Assembly: GCA_012840905.1 (NCBI GenBank) | Contig: DUVT01000200.1 | Location: forward strand, 1 to 9,523 | Source: Acholeplasmataceae bacterium | GTDB lineage: Bacteria; Bacillota_I; Bacilli_A; ML615J-28; CAG-698 | Length of the DNA stretch: 9,523 bases | Reading direction: 5' to 3' | Shown here: positions 1-6,705 of the stretch, one piece after another | How the letters are laid out: each line of letters opens with the position of its first letter | Numbering within the stretch: the first letter of the stretch is position 1 | Position numbers and translations under genes: made by a program | Notes under the pieces: model-generated | Seen by the model: only the letters and a program-made list of their open reading frames with translations | Told to the model about the DNA's origin: nothing | Databases searched by the model: none

Positions 1-444
1 AAGATTGAAAAAATGGATCCTGTTACGTTACTAAAAAATGTCAATGGTAATATTCCACCATCAACAGCTGAAATCAGTATGATTGAAGATTTACAAAAAA
101 ATACAAACTTTCCTCAATCAGTTATTAATATTATGATATTAATGGTTAATAGTTTACATGAAGGGGTTTTACCGGGATATAGTTATTTTGAAAAAATTGC
201 AAATACTTGGGCTCGAGCAGGTGTTAAAACACCAGTTGATGCACTACTTTATTTAGAAAAACAAAACGAAAAACGTAATGAAAAACAAACTAACAACAAA
301 ACATACAATCGCAAACAAAAAGTTTCACCAGTTCCAGATTGGTATCAAGGATATAAAAAGCAGCTAGAAAATCTTCCAAAACGGGAAAAAATGAGCGATG
401 AAGAATTAGAGGAAATAATTGAGGATATAGATAAGGTGTTATAG
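1..444 (+). CDS. dnaB: DnaB-type replication initiation/membrane attachment protein, C-terminal part (5' end outside window)
   Basis: This is the C-terminal part of the Bacillus-type DnaB primosome protein, a DnaD/DnaB-family protein that helps bring the replicative helicase to origin or restart DNA; it is not the E. coli DnaB helicase. The frame is open from base 1, and the Met codon at 13 is probably internal, so the gene starts left of the window. The DnaD-like domain motif YxxxIxxxW (Y, I and W codons at 184, 196 and 208) is followed by a GVKT stretch, as in the family's DNA-binding C-terminal helix. A Lys/Asn/Gln-rich linker then leads to an acidic tail. The stop is one base before dnaI, the conserved dnaB-dnaI arrangement of Bacilli, which strongly supports the call. 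A DnaD paralogue is the main alternative. Confidence 0.85.
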   Translation, partial: KIEKMDPVTLLKNVNGNIPPSTAEISMIEDLQKNTNFPQSVINIMILMVNSLHEGVLPGYSYFEKIANTWARAGVKTPVDALLYLEKQNEKRNEKQTNNKTYNRKQKVSPVPDWYQGYKKQLENLPKREKMSDEELEEIIEDIDKVL

Positions 445-445
445 G

Positions 446-1294
446 ATGAAGTATATAAAACAAGTAATTAACGAGTTATTTAAAGATAATGACATAAAGA
501 GATTTATTCTTGATAATAACTTATCAGAAGCGGATATTATTAATAATCTTCAAGTCCTCAATGTTCAAAAAGAAAATAATGAGATTTGTAAAAAGAGTCC
601 TAGAAGATGCCTTGATGATCCAGCCGGAATGCGTTCGGAATTGGTTTATGAAAATGGTAAGATTGACATTCGTTACTTTGAAGTTATAGATACAAGTTAT
701 GAAAATAATTTGGAAAGAATGTTTTTTCCAAATATCGATGATATTGAAACTAAAGAATTATTTAAAAATGAAAAACGTTCTTTTGTATTCAAAGAAACAA
801 TGAGGTTTGTAAAAGAGTATAAAAAGAACAACTTTACAAAAGGGTTATATATTCACGGACAATTTGGAACAGGTAAAACCTTCATTTTACAAAGGCTTGC
901 ACTAACTATGGCAAAGAAAAATGTAAAGGTAATTATTGCTTATTATCCAGATTTAGTTAGAATGATTAAGTCTAGTATTGCAAGTAGGGATACAGAAGTT
1001 ATTATTAATAAATTAAAAAATGTAGATATTTTAATGCTTGATGATATTGGTGCAGAAACTAATACTAATTTTATCCGTGATGAAGTTTTAGGTCCAATTT
1101 TACAATACCGCATGAATAACTTATTACCTGTTTGTATGACTAGTAACTTAAGTTTAATTGATCTTGAAAAACATTTTCAAGATTCTACAACCTCAATAAA
1201 CTTAGTAAATAGCGAAAGAATAATTTCGAGAATTCGTTATTTAATGAATGAAGCATATTTAGATGATAAAAATTATCGCGACAATATAGAATAA
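446..1294 (+). CDS. dnaI: Primosomal protein DnaI, AAA+ helicase loader
   Basis: DnaI is a cytoplasmic AAA+ ATPase that loads the hexameric replicative helicase at origins and restart forks. The AAA+ core carries a Walker A motif GQFGTGKT (residues 138-145), a Walker B motif LMLDD (196-200), a sensor-1-like TSN strand and an SERIISRI segment (256-263) where DnaC/DnaI proteins place the arginine finger. The 282-residue length is slightly below Bacillus DnaI (about 310). The N-terminal helicase-binding region (about 1-100) keeps only Cys48 and Cys55; I do not see the CxxC-type zinc ligands of the Bacillus N-terminal domain. The ATG at 446 follows an AAGGTG ribosome site (433-438) inside the end of dnaB, so the two genes are probably cotranscribed. 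No terminator lies between its stop and the thrS leader promoter. Confidence 0.93.
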   Translation: MKYIKQVINELFKDNDIKRFILDNNLSEADIINNLQVLNVQKENNEICKKSPRRCLDDPAGMRSELVYENGKIDIRYFEVIDTSYENNLERMFFPNIDDIETKELFKNEKRSFVFKETMRFVKEYKKNNFTKGLYIHGQFGTGKTFILQRLALTMAKKNVKVIIAYYPDLVRMIKSSIASRDTEVIINKLKNVDILMLDDIGAETNTNFIRDEVLGPILQYRMNNLLPVCMTSNLSLIDLEKHFQDSTTSINLVNSERIISRIRYLMNEAYLDDKNYRDNIE

Positions 1295-1297
1295 TTG

Positions 1298-1326
1298 TTG
1301 ACTAAAAGAAGAGAAAATTATATAAT
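1298..1326 (+). promoter_or_regulatory. Sigma-A-type promoter of the thrS T-box leader
   Basis: A -35 TTGACT (1298-1303) and a perfect -10 TATAAT (1321-1326) are separated by exactly 17 bases, a near-consensus housekeeping promoter. The -35 begins three bases after the dnaI stop codon. Transcription should start at about 1332-1334, just upstream of T-box Stem I. Confidence 0.85.
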
Positions 1327-1339
1327 AATTTATACGATA

Positions 1340-1583
1340 TAAAAAGCGATGAAGTGGACACGATTATTAAGGTACTTTATTTCCAGCGAGGGTATGATGG
1401 TGTAAGATACCTAATAAAGCTTAATAATTACTACCACGGAGTTGAACTCGAAAGAGATTTCCGTTACTCAGCGTTAATGAGTTTGAGCGCAATATATTGT
1501 GCATATTTTTGAATATGCCTTTATATTGAACTAAGGTGGTACCGCGAAAATAATTCGTCCTTAAGATCTTAAGGACTTTTTTT
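1340..1583 (+). promoter_or_regulatory. Threonine-specific T-box riboswitch leader of thrS
   Basis: The leader senses uncharged tRNA-Thr and then permits read-through into thrS. Stem I starts with the GCGATGAAG block (1346-1354) typical of T-box leaders. GTGG (1354-1357) pairs with CCAC (1434-1437), and ATTATTAA (1363-1370) with TTAATAAT (1421-1428). This leaves an internal loop whose 3' side is T-ACT-A, so the specifier is ACU (1430-1432), a Thr codon. Distal motifs CCAGCGAGGG (1383-1392) and TGGTG (1398-1402) are present. A Stem II helix ACTCA/TGAGT (1466-1470/1478-1482) has a loop GCGT that can pair with GCGC (1487-1490), like the known Stem IIA/B pseudoknot. Stem III is GCATATT/AATATGC (1501-1518). 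The T-box AAGGTGGTACCGCG lies at 1533-1546. In the antiterminator AAGG (1533-1536) pairs with CCTT (1559-1562) and GCG (1544-1546) with CGT (1556-1558), exposing TGGT (1537-1540) to the tRNA 3' end. Confidence 0.96.
1557..1583 (+). terminator. T-box regulated intrinsic terminator
   Basis: A perfect 20-base palindrome (1557-1576; arms GTCCTTAA and TTAAGGAC) is followed by seven T residues (1577-1583). Its 5' arm is the strand used by the antiterminator, so the two structures exclude each other. With no dnaI terminator seen upstream, this hairpin may also end transcripts arriving from dnaB-dnaI. Confidence 0.93.
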
Positions 1584-1598
1584 ATATTTAAATTTAGA

Positions 1599-1605
1599 AA
1601 AGGAG
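1599..1605 (+). promoter_or_regulatory. Ribosome binding site of thrS
   Basis: AAAGGAG ends eight bases before the ATG at 1614. It lies beyond the terminator T-run, so translation is possible only on read-through transcripts. It fixes the thrS start. Confidence 0.85.
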
Positions 1606-1613
1606 TTAAAATT

Positions 1614-3527
1614 ATGAAAATTACATTTATTGATGGAAGCATAAAAGAATATGCAGATGGTATGAGTAGTTATGAAATTGCAAAAAGTATTTCTCCATCG
1701 CTTGCAAAAAAGGCAATTTTCGCAAAAGTAAATGGCGAAAACTATGATTTAGATCGTCCTATTAGAAGTGATGCAAGTTTAGAACTAATTACAAAAGATC
1801 AAAAAGAAGCGCTAGATGCACTTAATCATTCTTGCAGTCACTTAATGGCAAGCGCGATTAAAAATTTATATCCAGATGCAATGTTTGGAGTTGGTCCTGC
1901 AATTGAAGAAGGATTTTATTATGATGTAAATCCAGGTGAAGGCATTAAAATCACAGAAGCTGATTTGCCACGAATTGAAGCAGAAATGAAGCGCATTGCA
2001 AATGAAAATACTAGTTTTGAAAGAAATGAAATTAGTAAAGAAGTAGCATTAGAAATGTTTAAAGATGATAAGTATAAAGTAGAGATTATTAATGATCTTG
2101 AAGATGGAGTAATTATCTCTACTTATACTCATAGTAATTTTACAGATTTATGTCGTGGTCCTCACGTGCAAAACACTAAGTACTTAAAACATTTTAAACT
2201 ATTAAATGTTAGTGGTGCTTATTGGCGAGGGGATTCTAAAAATGAACAATTACAAAGAATTTATGGTACTTGTTTCTTTACTGAAGAAGACTTAAAGAAA
2301 CATTTAGAATTGTTAAAAGAACGCGCTGAAAAAGACCATCGTAAATTAGGTCGAGAACTAGATCTATTTATGATTAGCGAATTTGGTCCGGGGTTCCCAT
2401 TCTGGTTACCAAAAGGTATGGTGTTAAGAAAGACATTAGAAGATTATTGGTATAAGATTCACCGTCGTGAAAACTATCATTTCATTCAAACACCGATTAT
2501 GTTAAATAAAGATTTGTGGGAAATTTCTGGTCACTGGAATAACTATCGAGAAAATATGTATACATCAGAAATCGATAAACATGATTTTGCTATTAAACCA
2601 ATGAACTGTCCGGGTGGAATTTTGGTATATAAACATAGCCTACATTCTTATAAAGATCTACCGCTGCGTATTGGTGAATTAGGTTTAGTACATCGTCATG
2701 AAGCAAGTGGTGCATTAACAGGTCTATTTAGAGTAAGAAGCTTTACTCAAGATGATGCTCATATCTTTATGCGTGAAGATCAAATCGTATCTGAAGTAAG
2801 TAATTTAATTAATTTATTTGCAGAATTTTATTCTGTTTTTAACTTAGAGTATAGTATTGAGTTATCAACTAGACCAGAAGAAAATTATATTGGTTCAATT
2901 GAAGTTTGGGATAAATCAGAAAAAGCTTTAGCTGAAGCTTGTGAACATGCAGGTATGAAGTATAAAATTAATCCTGGTGATGGAGCTTTTTATGGTCCAA
3001 AATTAGACTTCAAGATTAAAGACTCAATGAATCGTATTTGGCAATGTGGTACTATCCAATTAGATATGAACTTACCAGAAAGATTTGAAATTACATATAT
3101 TGATGAGAATGGGGAAAAGAAGCGTCCAGTAATGTTACACCGTGCAATTTATGGTTCACTTGAACGCTTCATTGGAATTTTAATCGAACACTATGGTGGA
3201 GCATTCCCAACTTGGTTAGCACCAGTTCAAGTTAAATTAATTCCAGTAAATAATGATTATCATCTAGAGTTTGTAAACAAAGTGAAAAAATTACTTTTAG
3301 CTGAAGATATTCGTGTTGAAATCGATAGTCGTGAAGAAAAGTTAGGTTATAAAATTCGTGAAGCCCAAACTAAGAAAATACCTTATCAATTAGTATGTGG
3401 TGATAATGAAGTAAATTATAACCAATTGACATATCGTAAATATGGTCAAAAAGAACAAGTAACAGTAAGTATTGAAGAATTCGTGGAGATGATTAAGGCT
3501 GAAATTAAAAGTTTAGGTAAAGCATGA
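1614..3527 (+). CDS. thrS: Threonine--tRNA ligase (ThrRS)
   Basis: This enzyme charges tRNA-Thr with threonine using ATP in the cytoplasm. At 637 residues it has the full bacterial architecture. A TGS domain (about 1-60) comes first. The editing domain follows, with its zinc-site signature HxxxH (His72, His76) and CxxxH (Cys180, His184). The class II catalytic core comes next; its zinc ligands are Cys332 (MNCPGG), His383 (DDAHIF) and His509 (MLHRAIYGS), in the places of E. coli Cys334/His385/His511. Motif 2 surrounds HRHEASGALTGLFRVR and motif 3 is GSLERFIGILIEHYGG. A C-terminal anticodon-binding domain starts near the PTWLAPVQV segment. All key residues are present, including the editing site that removes mischarged serine. 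Expression is controlled by the threonine T-box upstream. The TGA stop overlaps the next start in ATGA, indicating translational coupling. Confidence 0.98.
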   Translation: MKITFIDGSIKEYADGMSSYEIAKSISPSLAKKAIFAKVNGENYDLDRPIRSDASLELITKDQKEALDALNHSCSHLMASAIKNLYPDAMFGVGPAIEEGFYYDVNPGEGIKITEADLPRIEAEMKRIANENTSFERNEISKEVALEMFKDDKYKVEIINDLEDGVIISTYTHSNFTDLCRGPHVQNTKYLKHFKLLNVSGAYWRGDSKNEQLQRIYGTCFFTEEDLKKHLELLKERAEKDHRKLGRELDLFMISEFGPGFPFWLPKGMVLRKTLEDYWYKIHRRENYHFIQTPIMLNKDLWEISGHWNNYRENMYTSEIDKHDFAIKPMNCPGGILVYKHSLHSYKDLPLRIGELGLVHRHEASGALTGLFRVRSFTQDDAHIFMREDQIVSEVSNLINLFAEFYSVFNLEYSIELSTRPEENYIGSIEVWDKSEKALAEACEHAGMKYKINPGDGAFYGPKLDFKIKDSMNRIWQCGTIQLDMNLPERFEITYIDENGEKKRPVMLHRAIYGSLERFIGILIEHYGGAFPTWLAPVQVKLIPVNNDYHLEFVNKVKKLLLAEDIRVEIDSREEKLGYKIREAQTKKIPYQLVCGDNEVNYNQLTYRKYGQKEQVTVSIEEFVEMIKAEIKSLGKA

Positions 3528-4417
3528 TTAAAGAATTATTTTCTGAATTAATTCCTCTACAAGAGAGAATGCATAGAAAAAGCAAAAAAAAGTTTAGGGA
3601 ATATTTAAAAACAAAAGCAGAGATTAATAATCTTGAGTATAAAATATTTCCAAATAGTTTTGCTTCAAAAAATGTTGTAATAGGCAATTTAAAAACAGCT
3701 AAGTATGTCTTGGGGGCACACTATGATACGCCCCCAAGAATGCCTGTTTTTATGATGAAAAACTTAATAATTTTTAATTTAATAAGCATATTAATAGTGC
3801 CTTTAATTATTTTTGTCTTTCTTTATTTTGAGATCAATCTAACTTTTGCAATTCTTATCTATATATTAACTTTATTACATTTGCTTGGATTTGGAATAGC
3901 AAATAAATATAACTATAATGATAATACAAGTGGCATTTTAACTTTGCTTAGTTTAATGCATAAGTTAAAGCGAACAGATGTATGTTATGTATTTTATGAT
4001 AATGAAGAAAAAGGATTAATCGGATCATTACAACTTGCAACAATACTGCAAAAAAGTGGTGGCTATCAACTTGGAAGAAAAGTCTTTATCAACTTTGATT
4101 GTGTAGGTAGGGGTGAAGTATTTGGAGTTGTTAGTTTTAAAAGAAGTAAGCAGATTGCAAGTGAAATAATCAGTTTAAATGATGATAAAAAGTTACAATT
4201 TGTACATCGAAAAGCATCTATTTTTGAAGGAAGTGACCATTTTTCATTCAGAAACTGGAATTCTTTAGGTATAATGTGTTATAATAAGAAAGGCAAAAAA
4301 TTGGTCCTTAATAATATACATAGCCATAAAGATAGAAATATAGATTTGGATAACATAAATACATTAGTATGTGTGATAGAAAAATATATAAGTAAGGAAG
4401 ATGAGAGAAATGGATGA
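3524..4417 (+). CDS. M28-family zinc metallopeptidase with an inserted membrane hairpin
   Basis: This is a predicted zinc-dependent exopeptidase of family M28 (aminopeptidase fold). All di-zinc elements appear in order: HxD at His66/Asp68 (GAHYDTPPR), the bridging Asp133 (NDNTSG), the Glu161-Glu162 pair (general base and ligand), Asp192 (NFDCVGRG), and the final His266 in IHSHKD, which matches the family HTxxD pattern. Between the first and second elements sit two hydrophobic segments, about 79-101 and 104-125, probably a transmembrane hairpin. Such a hairpin leaves both halves of the active site on the same side of the membrane. There is no N-terminal signal peptide, so that side is probably the cytoplasm (inference). 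The start overlaps the thrS stop by four bases, with AGGT (3515-3518) as a modest ribosome site, so the gene probably shares the T-box transcript. The substrate is unknown, and the residues suggest an active enzyme. Confidence 0.85.
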   Translation: MIKELFSELIPLQERMHRKSKKKFREYLKTKAEINNLEYKIFPNSFASKNVVIGNLKTAKYVLGAHYDTPPRMPVFMMKNLIIFNLISILIVPLIIFVFLYFEINLTFAILIYILTLLHLLGFGIANKYNYNDNTSGILTLLSLMHKLKRTDVCYVFYDNEEKGLIGSLQLATILQKSGGYQLGRKVFINFDCVGRGEVFGVVSFKRSKQIASEIISLNDDKKLQFVHRKASIFEGSDHFSFRNWNSLGIMCYNKKGKKLVLNNIHSHKDRNIDLDNINTLVCVIEKYISKEDERNG

Positions 4418-5180
4418 TTTGCGCATAAGTAAAAGAGTCAGCAATGCCAATTTTTATTTAATTACATTTATTGTAGGGTTTATTGCTTTCTTTTTAATTA
4501 GAGAAATTATTATGTTAGTCCTGATGATTGCATTTGAAATACGAGATCCGGGATTTGCGGTATCCTTTGCTTCGCTATTAGAACAAGGAAATTTTTTAGG
4601 CTTTACGCCAAATATGTGGACCGCATTAAATTTGTCTCAATTTCTAGGTAATCTTATACTAACAATTCCGCTAGTAATTATACTTTGGAAAGTAATTGTG
4701 AGAGACTTTAAATTATTCAAAACTGAACTTTGGCATAACCTTAGGGTTATAGGATTTGGGTTTATTTTGATGTTGTTTGGTCAAAACTTACTTTCAAGAA
4801 TTTATCAATACTTTGGGATTGTTGATGAAAGTGCAAATCAAGAATTAATCATGTATGCACTTGAAGCAGATAGTAGTATTTTTATTTTACTTTCTGTAGT
4901 GATCTTAGCGCCACTATTAGAAGAACTACTATTTAGACAACTCTTCTTTGGTTTGCTTGAAGAAAAATTTAAGTTTCCAAAAGTTGTTGCGTTGCTGATT
5001 TCAGCTGCTGTATTTGCAGCTCTACATGCTTATGATATATTTTTCTTCCAGTATTTCTTTATGGCATTGATATTAGCTGGAAGTTATTCATTATTTAAAA
5101 ATAATATTATTATTCCAATTGGAATTCACTTTTTAAATAATGCAGTAATTTTATTATATGTATTTGATATTATAGGTTAG
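4410..5180 (+). CDS. CPBP-family intramembrane metalloprotease
   Basis: This is a polytopic membrane protein of the CPBP (CAAX protease/Abi/bacteriocin-processing, Rce1-like) family. With Met at 4410 as residue 1, the three family motifs are visible: EExxxR (Glu171, Glu172, Arg176), FxxxH (Phe202-His206) and HxxxN (His240-Asn244), which together form the glutamate/histidine metal site inside the membrane. About seven hydrophobic segments span the chain, the longest near the N-terminus and around residues 155-253. An in-frame ATG at 4401 would add three residues, but the AAGGAAG site (4394-4400) directly abuts it and is better spaced for 4410. The gene overlaps the upstream M28 gene and lies four bases from the TPR gene. 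Members act in prenyl-protein processing, bacteriocin self-immunity or regulated proteolysis; nothing here identifies the substrate. No bacteriocin-like small ORF is evident beside it. Confidence 0.88.
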   Translation: MDDLRISKRVSNANFYLITFIVGFIAFFLIREIIMLVLMIAFEIRDPGFAVSFASLLEQGNFLGFTPNMWTALNLSQFLGNLILTIPLVIILWKVIVRDFKLFKTELWHNLRVIGFGFILMLFGQNLLSRIYQYFGIVDESANQELIMYALEADSSIFILLSVVILAPLLEELLFRQLFFGLLEEKFKFPKVVALLISAAVFAALHAYDIFFFQYFFMALILAGSYSLFKNNIIIPIGIHFLNNAVILLYVFDIIG

Positions 5181-5184
5181 TAGG

Positions 5185-6102
5185 ATGAAAGAAATGAGTA
5201 AATATGAAGTATTAGTTGCAAAAGCAAGACAAGCATATCAAAATGAAGAACTAGAAAGAGCAGCAATGTATTATGAAGAAGCTTTTTTAGAAGAAGTTCA
5301 TTTAGATGACTTACTTCATCTTGGTGCAATTTATATTGATTTAGATAAATATAGTAAAGCAATTAAAATCTTTAATGATATTCTCTCAGTTCAAGAAGAT
5401 AATTTTCTAGCCCATTATGGACTTGCTTCTTGTTATACTGATTTAGGAAGAACTGAAGATGCTATCAATCACTTTAGAAATGCAATCAAAATAAAACCTG
5501 ATTATTCTGATGCATATTTTGGAATTGGATTATTACTAGATTATCAAGATGATGATGATTGTGAATATTACTATTTAAAAACAATAGAATATGAAGAAGA
5601 TTATTTCTGGGCTAATGTTAACCTTGGAACATTCTATGATCGAAATGAGAAACTAGATTTAGCACTTAAATATTCACTAAGAGCTTATGAAATTAACCCT
5701 AATGAAAGATTGGTTTGTTATAACTTAGGTGTAATCTATGCAAAACTAAAAGAGTTTGATAAGGCTATTAAATTTTATAAAGAAGAACTTGAAAAAGAAA
5801 ATGCTTATATTAATGCTTATCTAAACTTAGGGATACTTTATAAGGATGAATATAAAGACTATGAAACTGCAAAGCAATATTATCTTGAAGGTATTGCAAA
5901 AGATAAAGACAATGTAAATCTTTGGTATAATTTAGGTTGTCTTTATGTAGGGATGAATGATTTTGAAAATGCGTATAACTGTTTGTTGTATGCGAACTTA
6001 AAAGATTTCAAACTGCGTGAATTTATGGCTAAAGACCCAGAACTTGATGAGTTTCGTAGTAGCGAAACATATGAAAAATTATTAGAGACAATTAGTGGCT
6101 AA
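5185..6102 (+). CDS. Tetratricopeptide (TPR) repeat protein
   Basis: This soluble 305-residue protein consists almost entirely of TPR helix pairs, a protein-protein interaction scaffold. Repeats can be placed at about 6-38, 41-73, 74-107, 108-139 (shorter, with an acidic DDDD run), 140-173, 174-206, 207-241 and 242-275. They share the LG..Y / A...Y pattern, for example YNLGVIYAKLKEFDKAIKFY. The C-terminal DPELDEFRSSETYEKLL resembles the capping helix often found at the end of bacterial TPR proteins. There is no signal peptide or membrane segment, so it should be cytoplasmic. The start is ambiguous: ATG 5185 has AGGT (5174-5177) seven bases upstream, while ATG 5194 has AGGA (5182-5185) eight bases upstream. 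It follows the CPBP gene by four bases and is the last gene of the thrS unit. The binding partner is unknown. Confidence 0.85.
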   Translation: MKEMSKYEVLVAKARQAYQNEELERAAMYYEEAFLEEVHLDDLLHLGAIYIDLDKYSKAIKIFNDILSVQEDNFLAHYGLASCYTDLGRTEDAINHFRNAIKIKPDYSDAYFGIGLLLDYQDDDDCEYYYLKTIEYEEDYFWANVNLGTFYDRNEKLDLALKYSLRAYEINPNERLVCYNLGVIYAKLKEFDKAIKFYKEELEKENAYINAYLNLGILYKDEYKDYETAKQYYLEGIAKDKDNVNLWYNLGCLYVGMNDFENAYNCLLYANLKDFKLREFMAKDPELDEFRSSETYEKLLETISG

Positions 6103-6130
6103 TTTGAGTTATACAAATTAGCCTTTTCTT
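6097..6130 (+). terminator. Intrinsic terminator of the thrS-M28-CPBP-TPR unit
   Basis: A perfect 10-base-pair stem, GGCTAATTTG (6097-6106) with CAAATTAGCC (6114-6123), has a 7-base loop and is followed by TTTTCTT. The 5' arm contains the TPR stop codon (6100-6102), so the coding end is built into the terminator. Confidence 0.9.
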
Positions 6131-6145
6131 AGGTAAAAACCTACA

Positions 6146-6174
6146 ATGATATTTTAACTAATTCATAGTATACT
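6146..6174 (+). promoter_or_regulatory. Possible promoter of the LysM gene
   Basis: A -10-like TATACT (6169-6174) lies 17 bases after a weak -35, ATGATA (6146-6151, four of six matches to TTGACA). The same stretch contains CATAGTATA (6164-6172), which matches the CATANNNTA pattern of late sporulation sigma factors; that reading is speculative. Being just downstream of a terminator, this gap needs a promoter, but the start it implies (about 6181) lies within the ribosome site. Confidence 0.5.
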
Positions 6175-6177
6175 AGC

Positions 6178-6183
6178 GAGGTG
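6178..6183 (+). promoter_or_regulatory. Ribosome binding site for a GTG start
   Basis: GAGGTG is spaced six bases before GTG 6190. It supports the GTG start over the internal ATG at 6232, which lies too far downstream and has no comparable site. Confidence 0.7.
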
Positions 6184-6189
6184 AATTAG

Positions 6190-6681
6190 GTGAAAAAATA
6201 TAGTGTGTTTCATAGTTATGATAGAAGACTAATGAAAAACAGTGAGTACATTGTTAGAAAAGGGGATACTTTATTTAAGATTGCAAAAGATAATGGAGTA
6301 GCAGTTGAAGATTTAATAGCTGCGAATAACCTAACAAGCAATTTAATTTATCCTGGTCAAGTAATCTTAATTCCTAGAACTGTTCCTAGTGGTAGTGTTT
6401 ATTTTGAAGAATATCTGGTTCAAGATTTAGATACACTAGAAAAGATTGCAACAAAACTTAATGTTAGACTTGATTTGCTAACCAAGTACAATGATATTTC
6501 AAAAATTGTATTAGCAGAAAATCAAGTTATTAAAATTCCACGTGAATATACTTTATATACAATTAAACCAGAAGATACACTTGAGAGTATTTTAAGTATG
6601 CATAATATGAGTTTGGAAGAGTTAATAAACGCTAATAGGGATACTTGGTTACAAGTTGGTTCAACTATAAATGTAAAATGA
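6190..6681 (+). CDS. Three-LysM-domain protein without signal peptide
   Basis: This 163-residue protein consists almost entirely of LysM modules, which bind N-acetylglucosamine-containing glycans such as peptidoglycan. LysM1 (about 19-62) is the clearest: [13 protein letters not shown] at its start and YPGQVILIP at its end. LysM2 (about 74-117; [13 protein letters not shown] to ENQVIKIP) and LysM3 (about 121-163; [13 protein letters not shown] to VGSTINVK) are more divergent. The first 18 residues are polar and charged ([18 protein letters not shown]), with no signal peptide, lipobox or membrane anchor, and no catalytic domain is attached. It starts with GTG behind GAGGTG. The gene is flanked by terminators on both sides, so it forms its own unit. 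Possible roles include a spore-coat or cortex-associated LysM protein of the SafA/SpoVID kind, or an unconventionally exported wall binder; neither is proven. Confidence 0.85.
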   Translation: MKKYSVFHSYDRRLMKNSEYIVRKGDTLFKIAKDNGVAVEDLIAANNLTSNLIYPGQVILIPRTVPSGSVYFEEYLVQDLDTLEKIATKLNVRLDLLTKYNDISKIVLAENQVIKIPREYTLYTIKPEDTLESILSMHNMSLEELINANRDTWLQVGSTINVK

Positions 6682-6705
6682 AAAATCTTCAAATGAAGAT
6701 TTTTT
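6682..6705 (+). terminator. Intrinsic terminator of the LysM gene
   Basis: AAAATCTTC (6682-6690) pairs with GAAGATTTT (6695-6703) around an AAAT loop; the T-run continues to 6705. It begins immediately after the TGA stop. The symmetrical A-run and T-run may let it work weakly on the other strand too, but no minus-strand gene needs it. Confidence 0.8.

Noticed and set aside
1421..1642. Minus-strand open frame of 73 codons over the thrS leader
   Set aside because: It runs antisense across the T-box helices and the thrS start. Its composition reflects the leader structure, and it has no convincing ribosome site or known domain.
3505..3687. Minus-strand open frame opposite the thrS/M28 junction
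   Set aside because: It lies entirely antisense to conserved coding sequence, is short, and shows the low-complexity hydrophobic composition expected from AT-rich shadows.
5177..5362. Minus-strand open frame opposite the TPR gene
   Set aside because: It is the Leu-rich shadow of Glu/Lys-rich TPR codons and has no independent support.
6130..6143. Small hairpin TAGGT/ACCTA after the TPR terminator
   Set aside because: Five base pairs with no T-run, directly behind a strong terminator; most likely chance.
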